NCBI GenBank assembly: GCA_964525525.1
Contig: CAZGHD010000019.1
Coordinates: 1-25,256, forward strand
Direction: 5' to 3'
DNA from: RGIG2161 sp964525525
GTDB taxonomy: Bacteria > Bacillota > Clostridia > Oscillospirales > CAG-272
DNA length: 25,256 bases
Shown: positions 1 through 6,775 of the stretch, piece by piece
How the letters are laid out: each line of letters begins with the position of its first letter
How positions within the stretch are numbered: position 1 is the stretch's first letter
Notes under the pieces: generated by a model
What the model saw: only the letters and a program-made list of their open reading frames with translations
Told to the model about the DNA's origin: nothing
Database searches by the model: none
Made by a program: the position numbers and the translations under genes

Positions 1-21
1 CGCGCGTAGCGGGACGAAAAA

Positions 22-825
22 TTATTCGCTCAAGAGTTGTTCTACATCCTTTCGCCGTTCAACCATATATTCGTAGACCGTTGATTTGAACCACTTTTTT
101 TCCACAAAATCATCTATAAAGGCATCAATAACTTTTTTTGCGATTTTGAACTGAGAAATTGCTTTCTCTGTTTCTCCTTGCTCCTTTAAATAATTACCGG
201 CTATAAGTAGCATATAAATTAATGATTCTGCGGACAAATTTTTCTGTTTTTGTGCCGACATATACATTTCTTCTCCATCAAGCAGTTTCGCGGCCACTTC
301 AAGCTTTGTAAAATATATTTCTGGAATTTTCTCTATTGAATCTCTTACAGCTTGATATTCTCCTTTGGTTTTGTACGCCATTGCCATAATTCGATAGGCA
401 TCAAAACGCAAATCATCATTTTTTGTACTCTCTACGAGCGCTTTCCCTATATTAATCACCTCGTCATTTTGCTCCATATCCAAAAGAACTCCCATTAAAC
501 AAGTGAGCAATATGTCGTTTCCGGGATATTTCTTCAATCCTTCGCGAAGTATTTGTTCGCATTTTTTTAGGTCTGTATCCCAATATTTTGTGTGCTCGGT
601 AACAATAGCGTTTACATTTTTCTCAATCTCGTAAAGATTAAAATCAAAAAGCTCGTCTGTCGAAACACCGAAAAAGGATGCAATAGCAGGAATCATTGTT
701 ACCTCCGGCATTGTGTTTCCGTTTTCCCATTTTGAAACGGCTTGAAAGGATACGCCAAGATAGTTGGCAAAAACTTCTTGAGATATGTTTTTCTGTTTTC
801 TTAATGATTTTATTTTTTTCTCCAA
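22..825 (-). CDS. XRE-family HTH regulator with helical C-terminal region; start region frameshifted
   Basis: Cytoplasmic DNA-binding regulator. The first ~60 residues are a classic Cro/CI helix-turn-helix: LRKQKNISQEVFANYLGVS, then QAVSKWENG and PEVTMIPAIASFFGVSTDEL. The remaining ~200 residues are helical with TPR-like character (QILREGLKKYPGNDILL, EKAISQFKIAKKVIDAF), which in related regulators senses a ligand or partner. The open frame begins only at a TTG at 825, 17 bases from the ribosome binding site. A much better ATG (833-835), seven bases from GGAGG, encodes MIKLGEK and then runs out of frame at an A7 tract (813-819). One A fewer would give MIKLGEKIKSLRKQKN, the usual start for this family. 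The gene is therefore either frameshifted, slippage-dependent, or affected by a sequencing indel. Target genes unknown; it probably controls its own promoter. Family call firm, start uncertain. Confidence 0.85.
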   Translation of the reverse strand: MEKKIKSLRKQKNISQEVFANYLGVSFQAVSKWENGNTMPEVTMIPAIASFFGVSTDELFDFNLYEIEKNVNAIVTEHTKYWDTDLKKCEQILREGLKKYPGNDILLTCLMGVLLDMEQNDEVINIGKALVESTKNDDLRFDAYRIMAMAYKTKGEYQAVRDSIEKIPEIYFTKLEVAAKLLDGEEMYMSAQKQKNLSAESLIYMLLIAGNYLKEQGETEKAISQFKIAKKVIDAFIDDFVEKKWFKSTVYEYMVERRKDVEQLLSE

Positions 826-832
826 GTTTAAT

Positions 833-847
833 CATTGTTGGTCCTCC
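833..847 (-). promoter_or_regulatory. Ribosome binding site and out-of-frame ATG of the HTH regulator
   Basis: On the minus strand GGAGG (843-847) lies seven bases before ATG (833-835), ideal spacing. The TTG that opens the long frame (823-825) is ten bases further on. This identifies the ATG as the real initiation site, although its frame fails to continue into the HTH domain. Confidence 0.75.
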
Positions 848-857
848 AAATTGTTTT

Positions 858-873
858 GGATCAGCGCTTATCC
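858..873. promoter_or_regulatory. Near-perfect 16-bp palindrome at the transcription start of the HTH regulator
   Basis: GGATCAGCGCTTATCC is a dyad apart from one symmetric pair of positions. It sits immediately downstream of the -10 box at 881-886, over the expected transcription start. This is where an autorepressor of the XRE type typically binds. Operator role is inferred from position and symmetry only. Confidence 0.45.
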
Positions 874-880
874 TAATATT

Positions 881-908
881 ATTATAGCACACTTCAATAT
901 AAAAACAA
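881..908 (-). promoter_or_regulatory. Promoter of the HTH regulator gene
   Basis: Minus-strand -10 TATAAT (881-886) is preceded by TGC (extended -10). A weak -35 TTGTTT (903-908) lies 16 bases upstream. Confidence 0.55.
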
Positions 909-950
909 TAACTTGTTTGGGGAGAAATATTCTAACCTTGGTTGAGTTTT

Positions 951-989
951 AAATAAAAATGGCGTATCTGCTCTACGGCAGGTACGCCA
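951..989 (-). terminator. Intrinsic terminator of the coat-protein gene
   Basis: Read on the minus strand, TGGCGTA pairs with TACGCCA, with an inner CTGC/GCAG helix. The stem is followed by TTTTTATTT. It lies 18 bases after the stop of the CotF-like gene. Confidence 0.75.
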
Positions 990-1006
990 AGTTGCGCTTT
1001 TTGATA

Positions 1007-1465
1007 TCAGGAATACATACTGTTTGCCTGCATATAATCGTAGATCATTTTTCCGTGTTCCTGTTCCTCTTTCTGGATATGGTTAAGAGCATTACGGAGA
1101 TTTTCGTCCGAGAACTCGAAAACACTGATATTATAAGCAGAGGAAACGTGCTTTTCGGTTCCGAGCGCATCAGAGCAAAGATAACAGTCGTCCTGCTTAT
1201 TCTGGTCGTTGCCCGCACCGTATGCGGCAGTAAATGTCATCTGAGTCTGAGAGCCGGAGCCACCGCCCATCTGAGGAGTACCGCCGTTTTCGATCTCGGT
1301 TACGGTGTTAAGATGCTGCTGTTCCGCCTGTGCAAGCTGGGTAAAAAGGTTTTTAAGCTGCGGATCCTTGGCGCAGGATGAATACTTTGTAAACTTCTCA
1401 ACGCAAAGTTTTTCCTGACCTTTAAGATCTTTGATAAGATCAGTTTCTTTCTGTGTAAGCTGCAT
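1007..1465 (-). CDS. CotF-like spore coat family protein
   Basis: 152-residue soluble protein of the Coat_F/ferritin-like type found throughout Clostridia. Two helical segments are visible: the first contains QLTQKETDLIKDLKGQEKLC and QLAQAEQQHLNTVTEIENG (residues ~2-60), and the second is near the C-terminus with NALNHIQKEEQEHGKMIYDY. A Gly/Ser-rich linker at residues ~62-75 separates them, and DCYLCSDALGTEKH follows. In spore formers these proteins assemble in the coat; in non-sporulating relatives their role is unclear, so its presence does not prove sporulation. The ATG at 1465 follows a GAGGTGATC ribosome binding site that lies inside a 23-bp stem (see 1467-1522). A terminator follows the gene at 951-989. 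No separate promoter is obvious, so it may be read from the upstream C_GCAxxG_C_C gene or from a sporulation-sigma promoter that I cannot recognise. Confidence 0.8.
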   Translation of the reverse strand: MQLTQKETDLIKDLKGQEKLCVEKFTKYSSCAKDPQLKNLFTQLAQAEQQHLNTVTEIENGGTPQMGGGSGSQTQMTFTAAYGAGNDQNKQDDCYLCSDALGTEKHVSSAYNISVFEFSDENLRNALNHIQKEEQEHGKMIYDYMQANSMYS

Positions 1466-1466
1466 A

Positions 1467-1522
1467 AAAAGATCACCTCGTAATATTTAATCTGTGCAGT
1501 AAATATTATGAGATGATCTTTT
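1467..1522 (-). promoter_or_regulatory. Long hairpin enclosing the Shine-Dalgarno of the CotF-like gene
   Basis: Arms 1467-1489 and 1500-1522 form a 23-bp stem around a 10-base loop. In the minus-strand RNA all positions pair except one U-G wobble and one A-C mismatch. GAGGTGATC, the ribosome binding site for the ATG at 1465, is buried in the 3' arm. A-runs and T-runs at the stem ends also make it look like a bidirectional terminator; on the plus strand it is followed by GTTTTTTA. It could block translation of coat mRNA, terminate transcription arriving from the gene upstream, or both. Confidence 0.7.
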
Positions 1523-1527
1523 GTTTT

Positions 1528-1989
1528 TTATCCGTTAATCACACCCGATTTTTGGAGATATTCAGCAAATATTTCCGCCGCATCGCCCACAAGCTCGCGG
1601 CACGGGCGTTTTTTGTAGTATTCGGAGGTGCGTTTTTCGGGAGTCGGTGCGGACTTTCCCTCAAGACCTAAAAGCTCGCGGCAAACGATACTGCCGTTTT
1701 TTTCTTCAAAATTACGCGCAAGCTCCTGAACGTCAGCATACTGCTGTTTTTTTGACTCCGCGTCGTCGGGAGAATACTTACCGTAACGGCATCCAAGTGC
1801 CATAAACATACCTGACACCGCCCCGCACACCTCGCGAAGTCTTCCCATGCCACCACCGAAAGGAGACGATATTGCCGCCGCAGTATCGGCATCTATTCCA
1901 AGCTCGTCTGCAAATGCAAGCAACACCGACTGTGCACAGTTATACCCCTCGCTAAAAAAGTTTTCGGCTGTTTCTCTGTAATTTTTCAT
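1528..1989 (-). CDS. C_GCAxxG_C_C family protein
   Basis: 153-residue cysteine-rich redox-type protein of the widespread anaerobe family named after its C-GCAxxG-C-C motif. Visible elements are GYNCAQSVLLAF near residue 17, SSPFGGGMGRLREVCGAVSG (residues ~41-60) with the GGGMG and CGAxxG signatures, LGCRYG just after, and later cysteines in VCRELLG and RPCRELV. The conserved cysteines suggest metal or cofactor binding; the biochemical function of the family is not established, though members often lie near redox and transport genes. A GTG codon at 1993-1995 also opens the frame, but the ATG at 1989 is better placed after GGGGAAG. A small CGCCG/CGGCG hairpin lies just upstream. It may be transcribed by readthrough from the tRNA gene, because no promoter of its own was seen. 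Confidence 0.85.
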   Translation of the reverse strand: MKNYRETAENFFSEGYNCAQSVLLAFADELGIDADTAAAISSPFGGGMGRLREVCGAVSGMFMALGCRYGKYSPDDAESKKQQYADVQELARNFEEKNGSIVCRELLGLEGKSAPTPEKRTSEYYKKRPCRELVGDAAEIFAEYLQKSGVING

Positions 1990-2057
1990 ATTCACACTTC
2001 CCCATCCGCCGCTCTACGGCGACGTAAAAAGTTAATTAAATTCAGCTGTTTTTAATT

Positions 2058-2083
2058 AATAAGCCGCCTAAAGGCGGCTTATT
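2058..2083 (-). terminator. Hairpin downstream of tRNA-Arg
   Basis: A perfect 11-bp stem, AATAAGCCGCC with GGCGGCTTATT, closes a four-base loop six bases past the encoded CCA end. It looks like the 3' terminator or processing hairpin of the tRNA transcript. The following minus-strand sequence is ATTAATTAAAA, a poor U-tract, so readthrough into the next gene is plausible. Confidence 0.5.
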
Positions 2084-2088
2084 GATAC

Positions 2089-2166
2089 TGGCCCGCCCTG
2101 AGGGATTTGAACCCACGACCAACGGAATCGGAATCCGGTACTCTATCCGGGCTGAGCTAAGGGCGG
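2089..2166 (-). tRNA. tRNA-Arg (anticodon CCG)
   Basis: The minus strand folds into a full 78-base cloverleaf with CCA encoded. The acceptor stem is CCGCCCT/AGGGCGG with discriminator G. The D arm is GCTC/GAGT and the anticodon loop is TTCCGAT, giving CCG, which reads the Arg codon CGG. The variable loop is TGGTC and the T loop TTCAAAT. Two stem positions do not pair: the first base pair of the anticodon stem (C-U, 27-43) and the second of the T stem (U-U, 50-64). Its own promoter is at 2184-2211. Confidence 0.92.
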
Positions 2167-2183
2167 ATATTTATTACCATATT

Positions 2184-2211
2184 ATTATACCACAAATTTA
2201 CATAAAATCAA
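2184..2211 (-). promoter_or_regulatory. Promoter of tRNA-Arg
   Basis: Minus strand: -35 TTGATT (2206-2211), a 16-base spacer ending in TGG, and -10 TATAAT (2184-2189), 17 bases before the mature tRNA 5' end. Confidence 0.65.
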
Positions 2212-2238
2212 GGTATAATATTGATTTTGAATTTTATA

Positions 2239-2267
2239 TTGCCATATTTTAATTTTTATGCTATCAT
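2239..2267 (+). promoter_or_regulatory. Promoter of the GH92 gene
   Basis: -35 TTGCCA (2239-2244), 17-base spacer, extended -10 TGCTATCAT with TATCAT at 2262-2267. The ATG chosen for the gene lies about 30 bases downstream. Confidence 0.5.
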
Positions 2268-2298
2268 ATAGTAAAATAAGCCAATGGAGAATATTTTA

Positions 2299-4452
2299 AT
2301 GAAAAAAACGTCTAACAAAATCGAATACGCCGATCTGTTATTCGGTGTTGACTGTGCTACGTCCGCAGGGCCAACACTTCCCGCGGGGTCTATACACCCA
2401 AGTCCCGAAACGTTGAGAAAAGACTGTGGAGGATATGCAAGAAATCAGCCGATAGTCGGTTTTGGTCAGGCATACACATCCGGCGCCGGCGGCAAGAAGT
2501 GTTACGGTAACTTTTTGCTCGCGCCGATGCTCGGGAACATTGAGCTTGAGCGCGCGAACAGAGCGTCATTTGCGGTAGAGGAATCTGCAAAATGCTATGA
2601 ATACAGCGTCAGACTTGAAAACGGAATAAAAACAAAGCTGACCCCCGCAAAAAACGCCGCTATCTACTCGGTAGAATATCCTGAGGGTGAGGAAGCGTCA
2701 CTTCTTATTGACGTGGCGCACAAGCTTGACATAGACGCGGCGATGAGAGGCGGCTCCGTGTCAGTTGATCCTGCAAACAAGCGCATCTCGGGCGGCGGTC
2801 TGTATTTCGGTAACTGGAGCGGCATCGACTGGGAAATGTATTTTTCCCTCGAGTTTGATACAGATTTTGAAGAGATCGGGGTTATCTCTGACGATACACG
2901 GGTAGTCTGCGGAAATGAAATTCTGACCGTTGACGCGATAGAAGAAAAGCGCCTTTGCGCCTATATAAAGTTCGGAAAAAAATCTCCCCGAAACGTCAAA
3001 GTCAAGATCGCAATCTCTTTTGTCAGTACGGAAAAGGCTGCGGAATTTCTGCACGAGCAGATTCCCGCATTTGACTACGAGGCCGTAAAAGAGCACGCAA
3101 AGCTCGAGTGGAGTAAAATATTTGACTCGGTAGCCATAAAAACGGACGATCACGCCCTGCTCCGCCGTTTTTACACAGCGATGTATCATATGCACGTTCA
3201 GCCGCGAGACAGAACGGACGATCACGGAACGTGGGACGATTTTCACACCGTTTGGGACACTTGGAAAACCACCTTCCCGCTTTACTCCCTGCTCTGGCCC
3301 GAAAAGCTCGGCACAATAGTGGATTCTTTCATAGACCGCGCCGAAAAGAATGCTCTGGACGGCAGTGACATAGTCCTTGCGGAATGTTATGACTCGGCAA
3401 AAGAATACCTTGCAGGTCAGGGCGGCAACGACACGGACAACGTTATCGCAGACACCATAATAAAAAACATAGAACTTAAAAAGCACACGCCGGAGGAAGC
3501 GTATAACGTACTCTTGCAAAGTGCTGAGAAAATGCGCTCAAAAGAATATATCGAGAAAGGACACGCCACAGCAAACGCGGTAGCGGCAGGCGGCGCACTA
3601 TATTCAAAGCGCTTTAAGGCAGGCTCCGCAACTCTCGGTTTCGCGCTCAATGATCGCGCGATAGCAAACGCGGCGGCACATCTCGGAAAAGCCGAAGATG
3701 CTGAAAAATACTTAAACAGATCAAAAAACTGGCTGAACGCGTGGAACAAGGAAGTTTTTTGTGAGGGATTCTACGGTTTCCCGCAAAATCCGAAAGAGGA
3801 CGGCACGTTTGAGGACGGATTTGACCCTCACTCGGGCTACAACACCGATTTTTACGAAGCATCGTCGTGGGATGCATCGTATATGAATTACAACGATACC
3901 GCAACGCTCGTCGAGGTCATGGGAGGAAAAGAAATATTCATCCGCAGGCTTATGCACGCGTGTGAGAATACGATGGATCTTAACACAGGAGAACAAATAT
4001 CAAAAGGCTATCTTAATTTCACAAACGAGCCGTCTTTTCATATCCCGTGGCTGTTCTGCATTGACGAGATAAAGCGCCCCGACCTTGCCGCAAAGGTAAT
4101 AAACGGGGTTATCAAAGCGTTCTCGCTTGACGACGGTTACCCCGGCGACGAGGATAACGGCGCGATGTCATCATATTATATTTTTATGATGTGCGGACTT
4201 TTCCCTTTTTCCACGACCGAGAATTACTATCTCCACGGAACGAGATTTGAAAAAACCGTTTTAAGACTCGGTTCAGGCAAGGAATTTATCATCACGGGCG
4301 AAAACGTAGGCGGCGATAACATCTACGTTCAATCGGCGACATTAAACGGCAAAGATTATAACTCGTGTAAGATCACCCACTCGCAGATAATCTGCGGCGG
4401 CACTCTCCATTTCGTAATGGGTGATAAGCCGTCAGAATGGGCTAAACAGTAA
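2299..4452 (+). CDS. Glycoside hydrolase family 92, alpha-mannosidase
   Basis: 717-residue member of GH92, calcium-dependent exo-acting enzymes that release mannose from alpha-mannosides such as N-glycan or yeast mannan fragments. An N-terminal beta-sandwich covers residues ~1-240, followed by an (alpha/alpha)6 barrel. Family landmarks are WDTWKTTFPLYSLLWPE (~320), GNDTDNVIADTIIKN (~376), NEPSFHIPWLF (~576, containing the expected acid Glu) and GYPGDEDNGAMSSYYIF (~613, with the base Asp and metal-binding residues). The C-terminal block YVQSATLNGKDY, GGTLHFVMGDKPSEW also matches. Another in-frame ATG exists at 2284, but GGAGA at 2286-2290 lies eight bases before the ATG at 2299, which fixes the start. 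There is no signal peptide, so it should act inside the cell. It stands alone between its promoter (2239-2267) and terminator (4461-4497). Confidence 0.93.
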   Translation: MKKTSNKIEYADLLFGVDCATSAGPTLPAGSIHPSPETLRKDCGGYARNQPIVGFGQAYTSGAGGKKCYGNFLLAPMLGNIELERANRASFAVEESAKCYEYSVRLENGIKTKLTPAKNAAIYSVEYPEGEEASLLIDVAHKLDIDAAMRGGSVSVDPANKRISGGGLYFGNWSGIDWEMYFSLEFDTDFEEIGVISDDTRVVCGNEILTVDAIEEKRLCAYIKFGKKSPRNVKVKIAISFVSTEKAAEFLHEQIPAFDYEAVKEHAKLEWSKIFDSVAIKTDDHALLRRFYTAMYHMHVQPRDRTDDHGTWDDFHTVWDTWKTTFPLYSLLWPEKLGTIVDSFIDRAEKNALDGSDIVLAECYDSAKEYLAGQGGNDTDNVIADTIIKNIELKKHTPEEAYNVLLQSAEKMRSKEYIEKGHATANAVAAGGALYSKRFKAGSATLGFALNDRAIANAAAHLGKAEDAEKYLNRSKNWLNAWNKEVFCEGFYGFPQNPKEDGTFEDGFDPHSGYNTDFYEASSWDASYMNYNDTATLVEVMGGKEIFIRRLMHACENTMDLNTGEQISKGYLNFTNEPSFHIPWLFCIDEIKRPDLAAKVINGVIKAFSLDDGYPGDEDNGAMSSYYIFMMCGLFPFSTTENYYLHGTRFEKTVLRLGSGKEFIITGENVGGDNIYVQSATLNGKDYNSCKITHSQIICGGTLHFVMGDKPSEWAKQ

Positions 4453-4460
4453 AAATACTT

Positions 4461-4497
4461 AAAGCAGTATGCGATCTTGTTCCGCATACTGCTTTTT
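4461..4497 (+). terminator. Terminator of the GH92 gene
   Basis: A 13-bp stem, AAAGCAGTATGCG with CGCATACTGCTTT, is followed by TTTTTG. Confidence 0.85.
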
Positions 4498-4531
4498 GTA
4501 CTAATTTAGCCAATTTTTTATTCTAATGTAC

Positions 4532-4560
4532 TTGACTTTTTGCCCTGCGTAGTATATAAT
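4532..4560 (+). promoter_or_regulatory. Promoter of the Thr-rich lipoprotein gene
   Basis: TTGACT (4532-4537), 17-base spacer, TATAAT (4555-4560): close to the sigma-A consensus. Confidence 0.8.
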
Positions 4561-4591
4561 AGAGATATAAAACATCCTACGGAGGTAGAGT

Positions 4592-5293
4592 ATGAAAATA
4601 ATCACATTGATTTTATCCGCTTTTTTGATTTTTTCGTCTTTGATCGGCTGCAGTGACGTTCCACCGAGCGACACGCAAAAAGAAGACACTCAAGATACCA
4701 CTACTCAGGAGACCACTACACCCGGGACCACTGTGCCTGATACCGAAATACAAGAAACTGAACCGCTTGAATTTTCTCCTGCTCCGTATCAGGTTGTTAT
4801 AGAGGACCCGACACCACTTTCTGATGACGAAATCAAATCAATTATCTCAAAAGTGCCGACAGATAGATATGAAATATATCCTGCGCTACATAATATTCCG
4901 CTCTCGGCAACGCTTTATAAGAATGGCGAGGTTATTGATATTGATCTAAATGATCCGAGACTGATTGGTTTAATAAATCTGTACAACAATTCGGTATATT
5001 ACAGACAGTACTCTTACTCACAGGGACTTGTGGATATAGATTCACTTGAAGAACACGTTTTATACGAGGACTTCAGACTCGAATTAAAATATAACCCATA
5101 CTATTCTGATATGTATGATACATGTATAACGTTGTACGATACATTTATTATCACGAATGGTTATTTTGAATTTAACCTTATTGCACATGATCGTCCCGGA
5201 TATGAAGGCTCGGAGGATATGTATCCTTTTAGAGCAGTTTCACATTCCCCTCTTCACGCTCATTATCCTTGGCTTGAATTGTTTGGTTTTTAA
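4592..5293 (+). CDS. Hypothetical lipoprotein with Thr-rich linker
   Basis: I do not recognise the family. The 233-residue product starts with a hydrophobic signal and a lipobox ending in LIGC, so Cys20 should be lipidated and the protein held on the outer face of the membrane. Residues ~25-55 are a low-complexity Thr/Glu/Asp linker (TTTQETTTPGTTVPDTE) typical of a wall-spanning spacer. The remaining ~175 residues are Tyr- and Asp-rich with no motif I can name (YNNSVYYRQYSYSQ, YNPYYSDMYDTCITLYDTF). GGAGGT lies seven bases before the ATG. It has its own strong promoter and ends at the bidirectional terminator 5308-5337, so it is a single-gene unit. Surface location is well supported; function unknown. 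Confidence 0.8.
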   Translation: MKIITLILSAFLIFSSLIGCSDVPPSDTQKEDTQDTTTQETTTPGTTVPDTEIQETEPLEFSPAPYQVVIEDPTPLSDDEIKSIISKVPTDRYEIYPALHNIPLSATLYKNGEVIDIDLNDPRLIGLINLYNNSVYYRQYSYSQGLVDIDSLEEHVLYEDFRLELKYNPYYSDMYDTCITLYDTFIITNGYFEFNLIAHDRPGYEGSEDMYPFRAVSHSPLHAHYPWLELFGF

Positions 5294-5307
5294 GATATTA
5301 CAACTAA

Positions 5308-5337
5308 AAAATCACTCGCCGCACGGCGAGTGATTTT
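5308..5337. terminator. Bidirectional terminator between the lipoprotein gene and rpiB
   Basis: A 13-bp perfect stem, AAAATCACTCGCC with GGCGAGTGATTTT, closes a four-base loop. A-rich on the left and T-rich on the right, it serves both convergent transcripts. Confidence 0.85.
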
Positions 5338-5350
5338 GATTTTTAAGACT

Positions 5351-5806
5351 TTATCTGCCCTCTTTTTCGATTTCCGCGATCATACCGATTCTGTCAACGT
5401 GTCTGCCGCCCTCAAATTCGGTATTCAGAAACAGATCGACCATATCGATAGCAAGTCCCTGCCCTACGACGCGCGCGCCGATACACATAACGTTAGCATC
5501 GTTATGCAGGCGGGTCATGCGTATACTGAAGGTATCAGAGCAGCACGCCGCGCGGATACCCTTGCATTTGTTTGCCGCGAGGGACATTCCGATTCCCGTA
5601 CCGCATACAAGGATGCCCATGTCACACACACCGTCCTGAATAGCGTTGCAGGCGCGTCGGGCAAATACCGAATAATTACAGCTTGCCTCGCTGTCTGTTC
5701 CGTAGTCAACGTACTTCACGCCCGACTCCTCAAGATGTTTTTTTATTATCTCTTTTAAAGCGTATCCTCCGTGGTCAGCCGCGATAGCTATGATTCTTTC
5801 CTTCAT
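5351..5806 (-). CDS. rpiB: Ribose-5-phosphate isomerase B
   Basis: 151-residue cytosolic sugar-phosphate isomerase (RpiB/LacAB family) that interconverts ribose 5-phosphate and ribulose 5-phosphate in the pentose phosphate pathway; some members act on allose 6-phosphate. Signatures are AIAADHGGYALKE at the N-terminus, GILVCGTGIGMSLAANK with the catalytic-base Cys68 and the anion-binding GTGIG loop, RLHNDANVMCIGARVVG with the active-site His101, and EGGRH near the C-terminus. The usual Tyr-Pro after the first strand is CNYSVFA here, a mild departure. The frame opens at 5827, but GAGAGG six bases before the ATG at 5806 marks the start. It follows the amidase gene by 25 bases on the same strand, so the two are probably cotranscribed. 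Confidence 0.92.
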   Translation of the reverse strand: MKERIIAIAADHGGYALKEIIKKHLEESGVKYVDYGTDSEASCNYSVFARRACNAIQDGVCDMGILVCGTGIGMSLAANKCKGIRAACCSDTFSIRMTRLHNDANVMCIGARVVGQGLAIDMVDLFLNTEFEGGRHVDRIGMIAEIEKEGR

Positions 5807-5831
5807 GTCAAACCTCTCATATATCAATTTA

Positions 5832-6665
5832 TCAATTAAGTATGTATTCTATAATTCCGTTTGCGATACCCTCTGCCATTTTCTGCCGCCAAGCCTCGTC
5901 AAGCATATCGGCAGCGTCATCTGCATTGGTGATAAATCCCATTTCAATAAGCACGGACGGTACGTTTATATGTTTTATAACGTAATACGCCTCACTTGAC
6001 GCCATAGGCTTTAGCATTACGTCCTCACCGAACAGATTTTTTATACCGCTCATGCACTCTTTGGCAAGCTCGCCTGCCGCCTCGCCGCTCTTTGCCTTGG
6101 GCATATAGTATATTCTCGTCCCGCTGACAGATTCATTTTGCGGATATGAATCGCAGTGAAGCGAAACGAACAGAGATATATCGGTATTCGCGTTTGCAAA
6201 CTCGGCGCGCCATACGGGATCTATTACCCGCTTTCCGTCTCCGTTTTGCGGAACAGTCTCGTCCGGCTCGTTTGTATCGTGAGTCATAATTACGTTTACG
6301 TTATACCTTTTTAAAATATCCCGTACCTTTAGCGCAACGTCGAAATTTATCTCTCGTTCGGCATAGCCGTCACCTAAAAAGTCGGAATCCGCGCCGGGAT
6401 CGTCGTACCCGTGGCCGGGATCAATGCATACCGAAACGTTACCGAGAACCTCGGTAAGATTTCCCTTCTCGTCAAACACCGCGTTCGTGGGGAACTTATC
6501 TTCCTCCGAATGATTTACCCAAAAGACAGTCAAAACAAGCGCGGCAAGCACTACCGCCATAGTCACTCCGGCAATGGTAAGTATACGTCCGAGATGACCG
6601 TAGCGGGCGATCAACTGTATAATTTTCTCTTTGTTTATCACTATGTTTTTGCTCATTTTATTCAT
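5832..6665 (-). CDS. Membrane-anchored N-acetylmuramoyl-L-alanine amidase (Amidase_3)
   Basis: 277-residue peptidoglycan hydrolase that cuts the amide bond between muramic acid and the stem peptide. A short cytoplasmic N-terminus is followed by a membrane segment at ~27-50 (ILTIAGVTMAVVLAALVLTV), putting the enzyme on the outer face. The Amidase_3 domain starts at ~77. Zinc ligands are His85 in DPGHG, Glu103 in YAEREIN and His170 in FVSLHCDS; the catalytic Glu241 is in PSVLIEMGF. All key residues are present, so it should be active. No SH3 or SPOR wall-binding domain is fused. The ATG at 6665 is used here; a second ATG (6656) is possible, and neither has a strong ribosome binding site. First gene of a pair with rpiB. 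CwlD-type spore-cortex amidases share this architecture, so a spore role is possible but not shown. Confidence 0.9.
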   Translation of the reverse strand: MNKMSKNIVINKEKIIQLIARYGHLGRILTIAGVTMAVVLAALVLTVFWVNHSEEDKFPTNAVFDEKGNLTEVLGNVSVCIDPGHGYDDPGADSDFLGDGYAEREINFDVALKVRDILKRYNVNVIMTHDTNEPDETVPQNGDGKRVIDPVWRAEFANANTDISLFVSLHCDSYPQNESVSGTRIYYMPKAKSGEAAGELAKECMSGIKNLFGEDVMLKPMASSEAYYVIKHINVPSVLIEMGFITNADDAADMLDEAWRQKMAEGIANGIIEYILN

Positions 6666-6692
6666 CCGTTCAAGTAAAAACTATCCTTAATG

Positions 6693-6698
6693 ATTATA
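6693..6698 (-). promoter_or_regulatory. Possible -10 box of the amidase-rpiB unit
   Basis: Minus-strand TGATATAAT, an extended -10, lies about 28 bases before the amidase ATG. No convincing -35 box was found. Confidence 0.35.
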
Positions 6699-6775
6699 TC
6701 ACCTATAAATGAACACAGCATGAATAAATAAACTTATATTTCTTTCGTTTTACGCAAAAAAATGTCAAAAAAGTA

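Noticed and set aside
644..892. 82-residue minus-strand frame beginning upstream of the HTH regulator
   Set aside because: Only its MIKLGEK segment matters, as the displaced start of the regulator; the rest is out-of-frame translation of the HTH coding sequence.
2761..3519. 252-residue minus-strand open frame inside the GH92 gene
   Set aside because: It is antisense to a well-supported coding sequence, lacks a ribosome binding site and shows no domain.
4660..4760. Thr-rich codons of the lipoprotein as a tandem DNA repeat
   Set aside because: The ACC/ACT-rich stretch is imperfect and reads as a low-complexity protein linker, not a repeat array.
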